The notes under the pieces are model-generated. The model worked only from the letters and a program-made list of their open reading frames with translations, was not told where the DNA came from and ran no database searches. Below, in pieces: positions 43,610 through 52,705 of a stretch of 64,000 nt of DNA. The DNA is from Enterocloster lavalensis (GTDB lineage Bacteria > Bacillota > Clostridia > Lachnospirales > Lachnospiraceae): NCBI RefSeq assembly GCF_902364025.1, contig NZ_CABJCG010000007.1:196302-260301 (forward strand). Direction: 5' to 3'. The first letter of the stretch is position 1, and each line of letters opens with the position of its first letter. The translations under genes and the position numbers were made by a program.

Positions 43610-44767
43610 ATGAAGAGACGATACAAGGCAGGCCGCTTTTTTTATGCCTCCCTGGCCGCGGTGACGGCGGTGACGGCCGCCGCGCCCATGACGGTGAACG
43701 CCAGCACGTCCACCGCCAATTTCGATATGCGCAAAAAGGTGGTGGATCTTCTGGGGATTTTGAGCGTCACCGATTACACCGGCCAGGTGACGCGGTCCGA
43801 GTTTGCGAAAATGCTGGTGAACGCGTCCAGCTATCGGGAAAATCTACCGGTATCCAGCGTTTCCGTGTTTGCGGATGTGCCGATGAACCATGAAAACGCC
43901 GTCTATATCCGCATCGCCGCCTCCCAGGGCTGGATGAGCGGTTTTCTGGGCGGCATGTTCAAACCCGACGACTATATTACATATAAGGACGCATCGAAAG
44001 CGTTTTTGACCATGCTGGGTTACGCGGACAGCGATTTCACCGGGGATTTGGCCACCTCCCGCATCTCAAAGTTCAATTATCTCGAGCTGAACGAAAAGGT
44101 GAGCCGTCAGCCCGACGAGGTGCTGAACCAGACGGACTGCGTGAACATTTTCTACAACCTGCTGAAAGCCAAGAAAAAGGACAGCAATGAGATTTACGGC
44201 GCAGTGCTGGGCTGCGAGCTGAACTCCGACGGGGAGATCAACCCCATCACGATTCTGGACGACGAGCGCAAGGGCCCCATCCTGGTGCGCAAGGGTTTTT
44301 CCGTTTCCGAGTCAGTCCCCTTCAGCACGGAGAACGCCAACGTGTTCCTAAACGGCGTCGCCAGCAGCCTGGCGGCGGTGAATCAGTCCCAGCGGGAGTG
44401 CGGGTTTGCGGTGATTTACTACAACGTGAAGTCCAAAACCATCTGGGCCTACACCACCTCGGGCTGGGACGACGAGGACGGAGTGGGCAACTACATTCTG
44501 GTCAAGGGCGAGGTCAAGAATATTTACTATAAGTCCACGGATGTGATCACACCCACGTCCATTGAACTGGAGGTGGATTTGAACGACTCCTCCGACTCCG
44601 AGCTGATCGACGGGGACGGCACCATCACCATTGCGCTGAATTCCTCCCAGTTACAGTATCTGTTCTCCATCTACGGCAGCGTCCAGGTGGGGGATGAGGT
44701 GGTGGTGGTGTGCCAGGGATCGTCCGGCAGCAACAGCTATACGGCTGTGGATGCCATTGAATATTGA
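43610..44767 (+). CDS. Secreted SLH-domain (S-layer homology-like) protein
   Basis: 385 residues from ATG 43610 (GAGAGGAG ahead); upstream in-frame ATGs lack ribosome sites. A signal peptide (MKRRYKAGRFFYASLAAV...VNAS) is followed by two recognisable SLH-like units: about 32-88 with VTRSEFAKMLVNASSY and VFADVP, then 90-160 with AASQGWMSGFLGGMFKPDDYITYKDASKAFLTMLGY split over the same pattern. SLH modules anchor proteins to cell-wall polymers. The C-terminal 200 residues are Asp/Ser-rich beta-type sequence of no known family. It leads an operon with efflux genes 15 bases downstream. Confidence 0.78.
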   Translation: MKRRYKAGRFFYASLAAVTAVTAAAPMTVNASTSTANFDMRKKVVDLLGILSVTDYTGQVTRSEFAKMLVNASSYRENLPVSSVSVFADVPMNHENAVYIRIAASQGWMSGFLGGMFKPDDYITYKDASKAFLTMLGYADSDFTGDLATSRISKFNYLELNEKVSRQPDEVLNQTDCVNIFYNLLKAKKKDSNEIYGAVLGCELNSDGEINPITILDDERKGPILVRKGFSVSESVPFSTENANVFLNGVASSLAAVNQSQRECGFAVIYYNVKSKTIWAYTTSGWDDEDGVGNYILVKGEVKNIYYKSTDVITPTSIELEVDLNDSSDSELIDGDGTITIALNSSQLQYLFSIYGSVQVGDEVVVVCQGSSGSNSYTAVDAIEY

Positions 44768-44782
44768 TAGATGAGGTGCGGG

Positions 44783-46576
44783 ATGGACGGGAAATTTAAG
44801 TTCAAATTTCGGAAAAAGGGCGGCGAGACGCCGTCCGGCGGCGGGCAGGGCAAAGCGAGCCGGACGCCCTCCGGAAAGGGAAAACAGCGGGGAAGGAAAG
44901 GCGGAAAAGGAGTCAAAATTATCGTCGCGCTGCTTCTTGTGGCCGCTGCGCTGATCGGCTTCATGGCTTACCGCAATTCCAAGGCCAAACAGGCCGCGGC
45001 TACGGCCAAGACCCAGAACACGGCCAGTGTGGAGCGCCGCAATATCACCTCCGAGCTGTCCTCCTCGGGCACTCTGGCGGCCAAGGATACCTACAGCATC
45101 ACGTCCCTGGTGGAGGGGGAGGTGCTGTCCGCCAATTTCGAGGAGGGGGATCAGGTGGAGAAGGATCAGGTCCTCTATGAGATCGATAAGTCTAGCATGG
45201 AGACCCAGCTGACCAGCGCCAACAATTCCCTGGAGCGTGCCAACAGCTCCTACGAGGACGCGACTGAGGACTATCAGGACGCCTTAAACGATTACAGCGG
45301 AAACACCTACAAGGCAACTGAGGCGGGTTATATCAAGGAGCTGTACGTGAACCCAGGCGACAAGGTGAGCGGAAATACCAAGCTGGCGGACATTTACAGC
45401 GACGATGTGATGGAGCTGCGCATCCCCTTTCTCTCCGGCGAGGCGGCAGCCATCGGCGTGGGAAACGGCGTCACCGTCACCCTGACGGATACCGGGGAGC
45501 AGATTGGGGGCACCGTGAAGGCGGTGGCCAACCAGGAGCGGGTGCTGACCGGCGGACGGCTGGTGCGCTACGTGACCATTTCCGTGCCCAATCCAGGGGG
45601 GCTGACCGACACCATGCGGGCCACGGCCCAGATCGGCGACTTTTCGGGCAGCGAGGACGGCACCTTCGAGGCCTCCGTGGACACCACCATGAACGCGGAT
45701 TTAAGCACCGGCGTGGAGGTGGAGGCCGTGCTGGTCAACGAGGGGGACTACGTGTCCAAGGGTACACCCATGTTCCGCATGACTTCCAAATCGGCGGATA
45801 AGCTGATTCAGAGCTACAAGGACGCCCTGGACAAAGCCCAGGAGTCGCTGGAATCCGCCCAGAGCAAGTTGGAGAGCACTCAGGACAGCTATGACAATTA
45901 CACCATCACCGCGCCCATTTCCGGCCAGGTGATCGCGAAGAATTTTAAGGTTGGGGACAACATTACCAAAAATACCAGCAACACCACGGTTCTTGCCACC
46001 ATCTACGACCTGTCCAGCCTGACCTTTGAGATGTCCATCGACGAGCTGGATATCCGCAAGGTGAAGGTGGGACAGAAGGTGGCGGTGACGGCGGACGCCT
46101 TTGAGGGCCAGTCCTTCTCTGGCACGGTGACCAACGTGAGCCTGGAGAGCACCTACTCCAACGGGGTCAGCACCTATCCGGTGACCGTGACCCTGGACGA
46201 GACGGGGGATCTGCTTCCCGGCATGAACGTGGACGGCGTGATCACTCTGGAGGAGGCCAACGACGTGCTGGCGATCCCGGTGGACGCCCTGATGCGGGGC
46301 AACCGGGTGTATGTGAAGGATGAGACGGTGACGGAGCAGCAGGGACCGGTGCCCGCGGGCTTCCGCTCCGTGGAGGTGGAAACCGGATTGACAAACGACT
46401 CCTATGTGGAGATCAAGAGCGGCCTCTCTGAAGGCGACGTGGTCTATGTGGCGGAATCCACAGCCAGCAATGTAAACAGTTTTATGATGATGCCGGCCGG
46501 AGGCGGAGGCATGGGCGGCCCGCCGGAAGGCGGCCAGGGCGGCGGAAACCGTCAGGGAGGCGGAGGCATGCGCTGA
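44783..46576 (+). CDS. MacA/HlyD-type efflux adaptor protein
   Basis: 597 residues from ATG 44783. A strongly basic N-terminal tail of about 45 residues precedes one membrane helix (VKIIVALLLVAAALIGFMAY). Then come biotinyl-lipoyl-like halves (SLVEGEVLSANFEEGDQVEK and APISGQVIAKNFKVGDNI) flanking a coiled coil (DKAQESLESAQSKLESTQDS), and a beta-barrel domain. The adaptor links an ABC transporter to the outside in MacAB-like systems. It has two candidate hairpins and lipoyl regions, making it longer than MacA (about 370). A Gly/Met/Pro-rich tail (MMMPAGGGGMGG) ends it. Followed by ATPase and permease genes. Confidence 0.85.
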   Translation: MDGKFKFKFRKKGGETPSGGGQGKASRTPSGKGKQRGRKGGKGVKIIVALLLVAAALIGFMAYRNSKAKQAAATAKTQNTASVERRNITSELSSSGTLAAKDTYSITSLVEGEVLSANFEEGDQVEKDQVLYEIDKSSMETQLTSANNSLERANSSYEDATEDYQDALNDYSGNTYKATEAGYIKELYVNPGDKVSGNTKLADIYSDDVMELRIPFLSGEAAAIGVGNGVTVTLTDTGEQIGGTVKAVANQERVLTGGRLVRYVTISVPNPGGLTDTMRATAQIGDFSGSEDGTFEASVDTTMNADLSTGVEVEAVLVNEGDYVSKGTPMFRMTSKSADKLIQSYKDALDKAQESLESAQSKLESTQDSYDNYTITAPISGQVIAKNFKVGDNITKNTSNTTVLATIYDLSSLTFEMSIDELDIRKVKVGQKVAVTADAFEGQSFSGTVTNVSLESTYSNGVSTYPVTVTLDETGDLLPGMNVDGVITLEEANDVLAIPVDALMRGNRVYVKDETVTEQQGPVPAGFRSVEVETGLTNDSYVEIKSGLSEGDVVYVAESTASNVNSFMMMPAGGGGMGGPPEGGQGGGNRQGGGGMR

Positions 46577-46624
46577 CGCTGGCCTGAGCCCCGCAGGATG
46601 AAATACAGGCCCCAGGAGGATTGG

Positions 46625-47380
46625 ATGGAAGAGACAAACCGGGAGGCGCAGGCAACGCGTTGTGAAGGCGCGGCCGGACAGCCGTTAATCGAACTGAAGG
46701 ATATTTATAAGATTTATACCCTGGGCGGCGAGGAGGTCCGGGCCAACGACGGCATAAACCTGACCATCCGCCGCGGCGAGTTTGTGGCCATTGTGGGCAA
46801 ATCCGGCAGCGGAAAGTCCACGCTGATGAATATTATCGGCGCGCTGGATGTTCCCACCCGGGGAGATTATTTCCTGGGCGGGGAGGATGTGGCCGTGATG
46901 ACGGATAAGCAGCTGGCCAGAATCCGCAACAAGATGATCGGCTTCATTTTCCAGCAGTACAATCTGCTGCCCAAGCTGAACCTGCTGGAAAATGTGGAGC
47001 TGCCCCTGCTTTACGCCGGAGCGGGCCAGGCCGAGCGGAGAGAGCGGGCGCTGGAATCCCTGCGCAAGGTGGGGCTGGAGGAAAAATGGCGCAGTATGCC
47101 AAACCAGCTCTCCGGCGGCCAGCAGCAGAGGGTGTCCATCGCCAGGGCGCTGGCGGGCAGTCCCTCCCTGATTTTGGCCGACGAGCCCACGGGAGCGCTG
47201 GACTCCAGGACCAGCCGGGATGTGCTGAACTTTTTGAAGCAGTTGAATGATGAGGGAAACACCATTGTAATGATCACCCACGACAATTCCATCGCCATGG
47301 AGGCCAGGCGGGTGGTGCGCATTGCGGATGGGAAGATTACCTTTGACGGAGATGTGAAAGACTATGCTGCAATCCTTTAA
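46625..47380 (+). CDS. MacB/LolD-type ABC transporter ATPase
   Basis: 251 residues from ATG 46625, set by CAGGAGGA 5 bases upstream; an ATG at 46598 lacks a site. Walker A is GKSGSGKSTLMNIIGALD, the signature LSGGQQQRVSIARALA, Walker B LILADEPTGALDS and H-loop MITHDNS. The phrase ADEPTGALDSRTS is typical of MacB/LolD/FtsE-type ATPases that power extracytoplasmic mechanotransmission rather than substrate import. It overlaps the permease gene by 17 bases. Confidence 0.9.
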   Translation: MEETNREAQATRCEGAAGQPLIELKDIYKIYTLGGEEVRANDGINLTIRRGEFVAIVGKSGSGKSTLMNIIGALDVPTRGDYFLGGEDVAVMTDKQLARIRNKMIGFIFQQYNLLPKLNLLENVELPLLYAGAGQAERRERALESLRKVGLEEKWRSMPNQLSGGQQQRVSIARALAGSPSLILADEPTGALDSRTSRDVLNFLKQLNDEGNTIVMITHDNSIAMEARRVVRIADGKITFDGDVKDYAAIL

Positions 47381-48542
47381 ATTGGCGATCAGAAGTATAT
47401 GGGGCAACAAGATGCGCTCCTTTTTGACCATGCTTGGCATCATCATCGGCGTGGCCGCCGTGATCATCCTGGTGAGCCTGGTCAACGGCTACATGGGAAG
47501 CGTGGTGGAGAGCTTTGCCAGCATGGGCGTGAATCAGATCAATGTGAATGTGACCAATCTGTCCTCCCGCTCTCTGGATGTGGATGAGATGTACGCCTTC
47601 TACGACGAGCACACGGACCTGTTCGACGGCCTCAGCCCCAACGTCACGGTGTCCACCACCATCAAACACGGGGACGATTCCCTGACCTCCACCAGCGTTG
47701 CGGGCCGCAGCGAGCAGTACCTGGAGATCAAGGACTACAAGCTGGAGCAGGGGAGAAATCTCTCCTACGCGGATATCGCCGCCCGCCAGAAGGTGTGCGT
47801 GATTGGAGCTTACGTGGCCCAGGAGCTCTACGGCGGCGCTGAGAAGGCTCTGGGGGAGACTCTGAAGGTCGGAGGCTACGCCTTCAAGATCGTGGGCGTG
47901 GTGGAAGCCCAGGATGAGGACGATCTGGAGCAGGGCGGAACCGATGATTTTGTATGGCTGCCCTACAGCGTTGCCGTGAAAATGTCCCGGAACGCCAACA
48001 TCAGCAGCTACACCTTTACCATCATCGACACCACCAAGGCGGAGGAGTGCAAAACACAGATTGAAAATTACCTCTACGAGATTTTCAAGGACGACGACCT
48101 GTACCGGGTGACGGCCATGAGCGAGATGCTGGATTCTTTAAACGAGCAGATCGCCATGATGAGCGGTATGCTGGGCGGAATCGCGGGAATCTCCCTGTTG
48201 GTGGCGGGCGTGGGCGTTATGAATATCATGCTGGTGTCCGTGACCGAGCGGACCCGGGAGATCGGCATCCGCAAATCCCTGGGAGCGGATAAAAGCGTGA
48301 TCATGCGGCAGTTCGTCATCGAGGCGGCCGTGACCAGCTCCCTGGGTGGTCTGATCGGTATTCTCATCGGCTGCGTGGCCACCACGGCGGTTGGGGCGGC
48401 GGTGGGCATAAACGCCACGCCCACACCGGCGGCTATTATCATTTCCTTCAGCGTATCCGTGGGCATCGGGCTGCTCTTCGGCTACATGCCCGCCAGCCGC
48501 GCGGCTAACTTAAATCCCATCGACGCCCTGCGGAGCGAGTAA
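47364..48542 (+). CDS. MacB-like ABC transporter permease
   Basis: 392 residues: an N-terminal membrane helix (MRSFLTMLGIIIGVAAVIIL), a large extracellular MacB periplasmic-core domain of about 220 residues, and three C-terminal helices with the FtsX-type motif (SVTERTREIGIRKSLGADKS). This four-helix layout lets the transporter pull substrates or drive an envelope process from outside. With the adaptor and ATPase it forms a MacAB-like unit in a Gram-positive-type cell. Antimicrobial peptide or lipid export is typical for relatives; here the cargo is unknown. The SLH protein may be a partner. Confidence 0.9.
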   Translation: MLQSFKLAIRSIWGNKMRSFLTMLGIIIGVAAVIILVSLVNGYMGSVVESFASMGVNQINVNVTNLSSRSLDVDEMYAFYDEHTDLFDGLSPNVTVSTTIKHGDDSLTSTSVAGRSEQYLEIKDYKLEQGRNLSYADIAARQKVCVIGAYVAQELYGGAEKALGETLKVGGYAFKIVGVVEAQDEDDLEQGGTDDFVWLPYSVAVKMSRNANISSYTFTIIDTTKAEECKTQIENYLYEIFKDDDLYRVTAMSEMLDSLNEQIAMMSGMLGGIAGISLLVAGVGVMNIMLVSVTERTREIGIRKSLGADKSVIMRQFVIEAAVTSSLGGLIGILIGCVATTAVGAAVGINATPTPAAIIISFSVSVGIGLLFGYMPASRAANLNPIDALRSE

Positions 48543-48630
48543 CCTCGCGACAGGCTGACTCACCTCCCTCTGGAAATTTCAGGGATAATATGGTAAGATA
48601 AGCGTAAAATATGGATGGGTGAGCGTTTAC

Positions 48631-48669
48631 GGTTCACGGCTCCGGCGGCATTTTGCCGGACTGTGAACC
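48631..48669 (+). other. Leader hairpin before the dipeptidase gene
   Basis: GGTTCAC...TCCGGC pairs with GCCGGA...GTGAACC, leaving a 2-base internal mismatch and a loop of about 8. There is no T-run, and the gene starts 33 bases later, so it may influence message stability or be the terminator remnant of the upstream operon. Confidence 0.5.
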
Positions 48670-48702
48670 ACAACAGGCGGGATCCGGAAAGAGGATGGAG
48701 AT

Positions 48703-49698
48703 ATGAGAGTAGTTGATATGCACTGCGACACCATTGCGGTGCTGTACGCGGACCACCGGGCGGGCGGAACTGTTTCGGTGCTGGAAAACAATTTGATGCT
48801 GGACTTAAAGAAGATGCAGGCCGGTGATTACGGGCTGCAGAATTTTGCGCTTTTTACCAATCTGGCGTCCATCGATGAGCCGCCCTTTGAATACTGCATG
48901 AAGCTTTTGGACACATTTTATACCGAACTGGAGGCACACCGGGACTTGATCGGAATTGTGCGTTCTTACGCGGATATCGAGGAGAACCTGCGGCAGGGAA
49001 AGATGTCCGCGCTGTTGACCGTCGAGGAAGGCGGCGTCTGCCAGGGAGAGCTTTCCTTTTTGCGGAATTTCTACCGGCTGGGCGTGCGGATGATGACGCT
49101 CACCTGGAACCATCCCAATGAGCTGGCGTTTCCCAACGGCCGCAAAGCCCTGGAGGGCGGACATTACCAGGCGGTGCCGGACACGGAGCACGGCCTGACG
49201 GAGACGGGCATCGCCTTTGTGGAGGAGATGGAGCGCCTGGGGATGATCATCGACGTGGCCCATTTAAACGACGCCGGAATCCGGGATGTGTTCCTGCACA
49301 CGAAAAAGCCCTTTGTGGCAAGCCACAGCAACGCCAGGGCCGTCTGCTCCCATCCCCGGAACCTGACCGACGAGATGATCCGGGCCCTTTCGGAGCGGGG
49401 CGGCGTGATGGGAATCAACTATTACGGCGGATTTTTGCGGGACGTTCCTGTGGGCGGCGAGGATGTGAGTCGGGTTGCCGACATGGTGGCCCACATGAAG
49501 CATATTCGCAATGTGGGCGGAATCCAGGTCATCGGCCTGGGCTCGGACTTTGACGGAATAGGCGGTGATCTGGAGCTGAAAACGGCTGCGGACCTGCCAA
49601 GACTGGCTCAGGAGATGGAGCGCCAGGGCTTTACGGAGGGCGAGATCGAGGCGGTTTTTGCCGGAAATGTGCTGCGGGTTTACCGGGAACTGCTCTGA
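48703..49698 (+). CDS. Membrane dipeptidase-family (renal dipeptidase) hydrolase
   Basis: 331 residues. The peptidase M19 zinc ligands are present: HCDT at the start (VDMHCDTIAVLY), Glu in LLTVEEGGV, His in IIDVAHLND, His in VASHSNARAV, and Asp in LGSDFDGI. RMMTLTWNHPNELAF is the typical substrate-side segment. No signal peptide is seen, so despite the family name it is cytoplasmic. It hydrolyses dipeptides, including D-residue ones, and some lactams. Probably a single-gene unit, starting after AAAGAGGATGGAG. Confidence 0.92.
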   Translation: MRVVDMHCDTIAVLYADHRAGGTVSVLENNLMLDLKKMQAGDYGLQNFALFTNLASIDEPPFEYCMKLLDTFYTELEAHRDLIGIVRSYADIEENLRQGKMSALLTVEEGGVCQGELSFLRNFYRLGVRMMTLTWNHPNELAFPNGRKALEGGHYQAVPDTEHGLTETGIAFVEEMERLGMIIDVAHLNDAGIRDVFLHTKKPFVASHSNARAVCSHPRNLTDEMIRALSERGGVMGINYYGGFLRDVPVGGEDVSRVADMVAHMKHIRNVGGIQVIGLGSDFDGIGGDLELKTAADLPRLAQEMERQGFTEGEIEAVFAGNVLRVYRELL

Positions 49699-49716
49699 CC
49701 GGCATTTAATATTGAA

Positions 49717-49757
49717 ATTTTACATAGATTTTACAATTCCAAGGGGCGGATTTTACG
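49717..49757 (+). promoter_or_regulatory. Pho-box-like direct repeats upstream of the two-component genes
   Basis: ATTTTACA occurs at 49717-49724 and 49728-49735, and ATTTTACG at 49750-49757, that is, in steps of 11 and 22 bases. TTTACA-like repeats with an 11-base period are the binding pattern of PhoP/PhoB-type OmpR regulators, so autoregulation is likely. Confidence 0.6.
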
Positions 49758-49781
49758 CAGATTTGATATGCTGTTTCCAGA

Positions 49782-49797
49782 GGCGGCCGCGGCCGCC
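49782..49797. repeat. GC palindrome in the leader of the response regulator gene
   Basis: GGCGGCCGCGGCCGCC is a perfect 16-base palindrome 29 bases before the start codon, able to form a hairpin near the ribosome site. Confidence 0.5.
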
Positions 49798-49825
49798 GGA
49801 ATGAGACGGAGAGAGGAAAAGGAAC

Positions 49826-50530
49826 ATGGACCGGATCTATATCATAGAGGACGATGAAAATATCCGCAATCTGCTGCAGATCGCTTTGGAGGGCTTTGGA
49901 TATCAGGCGGAGAGCTTTGAGACCGCGGAGGAGGGACTGGCGCGCATGAAGGAAGAGCCGCCGTCCCTGGCCATTTTCGACTGGATGCTGCCGGGGATGG
50001 ACGGCATCCAGGCGATCAAGGAGGTGCGCCGCACCGAGGGTTTAAAGAATCTGCCGGTCATGGTGCTCACCGCCAGGGAGAAGGAGCTGGACAAGGTGGT
50101 GGGACTGGACTGCGGAGCCGACGACTACATGGTGAAGCCCTTCGGCGTGCTGGAGCTGTCCGCGCGGGTCCGCAGCCTGTTGCGCAGAAGCAGGCGGGAG
50201 GACAGGAGCGACGAGCTGGCCTTTGACGGGATCCGGGTCGACCGCCGGACCAGGGAGGTAAATTCCGGCGGACGGCCGGTGGAGCTGACCTTAAAGGAGT
50301 ACGAGCTGCTCATGTACCTGCTGGAAAACTGCTCCCGGGTCGTGACGAGGGACGAACTGTTAAACCGCATCTGGGGCTACGGGTATGACGGGGAGACCAG
50401 AACCCTGGACATGCACATCCGCACCCTGCGCCAGAAGCTGGGCGCGGACGGCGGGGCCTGCATCCGCACGGTGCGGGGCGTGGGTTACCGGATGGTGAAG
50501 CCTGAGACCGGGGAGAAAACAAATGCGTAG
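49826..50530 (+). CDS. OmpR/PhoB-family response regulator
   Basis: 234 residues. The receiver domain has the acidic pair in IIEDDENI, the phospho-acceptor Asp52 in IFDWMLPGMDG, Thr in MVLTAREKE and Lys in DDYMVKPFG. The C-terminal winged helix reads VELTLKEYELLMYLLENCSR and ends with HIRTLRQKLG and RTVRGVGYRM. It is closest in layout to PhoP/PhoB. Direct Pho-type repeats lie upstream, and it overlaps the kinase gene by 8 bases. Control of phosphate uptake is suggested by the repeats and kinase type, but no phosphate genes are in the window. Confidence 0.9.
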   Translation: MDRIYIIEDDENIRNLLQIALEGFGYQAESFETAEEGLARMKEEPPSLAIFDWMLPGMDGIQAIKEVRRTEGLKNLPVMVLTAREKELDKVVGLDCGADDYMVKPFGVLELSARVRSLLRRSRREDRSDELAFDGIRVDRRTREVNSGGRPVELTLKEYELLMYLLENCSRVVTRDELLNRIWGYGYDGETRTLDMHIRTLRQKLGADGGACIRTVRGVGYRMVKPETGEKTNA

Positions 50531-51917
50531 AGCGCTGCTGAAAAAATTCGCGCTGGTGCTGCTGGCGGCGCTGTTTTTGAACAGTCTGATTTTCTATGGG
50601 GCCAGCAGCCGGAGTATTTTAAACAGCACCCGGGAGGACATGCTGTATATTCTGGAGAGCGCCGACAGCCTTCTGGAATACGGCGGCGATTTAAACGGCC
50701 AGGTGGCCCGGCTGGAGCTGGTCACGGACCGCTATGACAGCCGCCTGACCGTGATTGCGGCCGACGGATCGGTGGCCGCGGATACGGGGGCGGTGGCCGC
50801 TTCCCTGGACAACCACCTGGACCGGGAGGAGGTGGAGGCCGCCCTTAAGGGGGGCAGCGGGTACGCCATCCGCCGCTCCGCCACCCTGGGCAGGACCATG
50901 CTCTATGTAGCTATGCGCTCCGCCCACTCGGACAACGTGCTGCGTTTGGCCGTGCCTTATTCAGGCATGCGGGAATACCTTCCGCTGCTGTTTCCGGCGG
51001 CCATGGGCAGTTTTATGCTGGCTTTGGCGTGCTCCATCGCGGCGACGGAGCGCTTTGTGTCCTCGGTCACCCGGCCGCTGCGGGTGATTTCCCGGGAGAT
51101 GCTAAAGGTAAGGGGGGACTACCGCTCCCTGAAATTTGAGCCAAGCCCGTACCCGGAGATCAATGTGATCGCGGACACCACCATGGAGATGTCCCGGGAT
51201 GTGGAGGAGTATCTGGCCCGGATCGAGAAGGAAAAGCAGATTCGCCAGGAGTTTTTCAGCAACGCCTCCCACGAGCTGAAAACGCCCATCACCTCCATCC
51301 AGGGCTACGCGGAGCTGCTGGAGGGCGGGCTGATCCGGGATGAGAACATGCAGCGGGATTTCGCCGGCCGCATCAAAAAAGAGGCCGTGCGCATGACCGG
51401 CCTGATCAACGACATCCTGATGATCTCCCGGCTGGAGACGAAGGAGGCGGAGGTGGTGATGACCGACGTGCGCATAAGCGTGCTCCTGGAGGAGATCGTG
51501 GGCAGCCTGAAGCCCCAGGCCGCCGCAGGCCAGGTGTTCATCCACATCGACTGCCAGCCCCTGATGATCCGCGCCAACGCCCAGCACATGCGGGAATTGT
51601 TCACCAACCTGATCGGAAACGCGGTCAAATACAACCGGCCCGGTGGCCAGGTCTGGGTGAACGTCCGGGAGGCGGACCACCAGATGGTGGCCCGGGTGCG
51701 GGACAACGGGGTGGGCATCCCGGAGGACTCCCTGGACCGCATTTTCGAGCGCTTTTACCGGGTGGACAAGGGCCGCAGCCGCAAGCAGGGCGGGACCGGA
51801 CTGGGCCTGTCCATAGTGAAGCACATCGTGGGCTATTACCACGGGACCATACGGGTGGAGTCGAAGCTGGACGAGGGGAGCGAGTTTGTGGTGATATTGC
51901 CGATGGACGAAACTTAA
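50523..51917 (+). CDS. PhoR-like sensor histidine kinase
   Basis: 464 residues: membrane helix about 8-26, an extracellular domain of about 120 residues, second helix about 155-175, a HAMP-like linker, then HisKA with the phospho-acceptor His250 in SNASHELKTPITSIQGY. The HATPase domain has N box LIGNAVKYNRPGG, G1 DNGVGI, F box FERFYRVDKGRS and G2 GGTGLGLSIVK. The extracellular part starting at DSRLTVIAADGSVAADTGA resembles PhoR sensor domains. It pairs with the preceding response regulator, overlapping it by 8 bases, and is closed by a terminator. Confidence 0.92.
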   Translation: MRRALLKKFALVLLAALFLNSLIFYGASSRSILNSTREDMLYILESADSLLEYGGDLNGQVARLELVTDRYDSRLTVIAADGSVAADTGAVAASLDNHLDREEVEAALKGGSGYAIRRSATLGRTMLYVAMRSAHSDNVLRLAVPYSGMREYLPLLFPAAMGSFMLALACSIAATERFVSSVTRPLRVISREMLKVRGDYRSLKFEPSPYPEINVIADTTMEMSRDVEEYLARIEKEKQIRQEFFSNASHELKTPITSIQGYAELLEGGLIRDENMQRDFAGRIKKEAVRMTGLINDILMISRLETKEAEVVMTDVRISVLLEEIVGSLKPQAAAGQVFIHIDCQPLMIRANAQHMRELFTNLIGNAVKYNRPGGQVWVNVREADHQMVARVRDNGVGIPEDSLDRIFERFYRVDKGRSRKQGGTGLGLSIVKHIVGYYHGTIRVESKLDEGSEFVVILPMDET

Positions 51918-51948
51918 GAACTTTGATCCGGCAAGACTGTTAAAAGTG

Positions 51949-51975
51949 AGCCGCCTGTTTAAGGGCGGCTTTTTC
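51949..51975 (+). terminator. Terminator after the histidine kinase
   Basis: AGCCGCC and GGCGGCT form a 7-bp stem with an 8-base loop, followed by TTTT. The T-run abuts the stop codon of the convergent Crp/Fnr-family gene. Confidence 0.75.
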
Positions 51976-52672
51976 AATTCCCCGCCCCATGATCGTCCTC
52001 CCGCATCTCATCCGCCAAGGCCCGCACCTGTTCCCAGTCCAGAATGCGGAGTCCTTTCGGCACCCGCTCCAGAATCCGCTCTTCGCACAGCTCCGAGATC
52101 AGTTGCATCAGATGGCGGTAGGAGATGGTCAGGTACTCGGCGATTTCCGTGTATTTCACGGACAGGACCCCGTCGTTTTGCAGAAGCAGCAGGCAGGCCG
52201 CCAGATTGTTGCGGCTGGGATAGGCGGTCAGGCACATGTAACGGTGGTTCTGGGCCACGTTCTGCTTCAGCGCCATGCTGCAGCAGAACCGGAGAAACTG
52301 CGCGTCCTGCAGCAGGGCGGCCCGGCAGCCCCGGGTGTCCACCTCGATGAAGCGGCACTTCGTCTGCGCCACGATGGGAAAAGGCCGCTTGTTCTCCTCA
52401 AACAGCTCCGGCACGCCGAAAAAGCTGGGCGGCGTGAAAAAATTGATCAGGGACTGCCTTCCGTTTTTGTGAAATCCGTACAGCTTGGCCGTGCCCCTCA
52501 CCAGATAGAGAATCCGCGTCAGCTGATCCGTGTTGCGGATGATGTACTCGCCCTTCTCGTACTCCGTGACGCGCAGATAGGGGCGGATATCAAAGGAAAA
52601 GTGAAGCAGAAATCCATTTTCTTTCAAAATTCTGTCCGTGGCTTCCGGGCTCTTTGCGCTCTTCAATTTCAT
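51974..52672 (-). CDS. Crp/Fnr-family regulator (YeiL-like)
   Basis: 232 residues from the ATG at 52672. The only good ribosome site, GGAGG, touches that ATG and is better placed for the TTG two codons later (52666), so the product may lack two residues. The cyclic-nucleotide-binding-like barrel (EYEKGEYIIRNTDQLTRILY, FFGVPELFEENKR) is followed by a helix-turn-helix (VKYTEIAEYLTISYRHLMQLISEL). No N-terminal cysteine cluster of the FNR type is present. It is divergent from the amidohydrolase-ABC operon, and a palindrome sits between them. Effector unknown. Confidence 0.85.
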   Translation of the reverse strand: MKLKSAKSPEATDRILKENGFLLHFSFDIRPYLRVTEYEKGEYIIRNTDQLTRILYLVRGTAKLYGFHKNGRQSLINFFTPPSFFGVPELFEENKRPFPIVAQTKCRFIEVDTRGCRAALLQDAQFLRFCCSMALKQNVAQNHRYMCLTAYPSRNNLAACLLLLQNDGVLSVKYTEIAEYLTISYRHLMQLISELCEERILERVPKGLRILDWEQVRALADEMREDDHGAGN

Positions 52673-52693
52673 CCTCCAAAATTCTTCATAATG

Positions 52694-52705
52694 TGAGAAA
52701 TCTCA
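52694..52705. promoter_or_regulatory. Probable Crp/Fnr-type binding site, centred at -41.5
   Basis: TGAGA-AA-TCTCA is a perfect inverted repeat. A -10 box TATACT lies at 52729-52734 and the expected start is about 52741, which puts the site centre at -41.5. That is the classical class II activator position, and no good -35 box is present. Confidence 0.65.
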
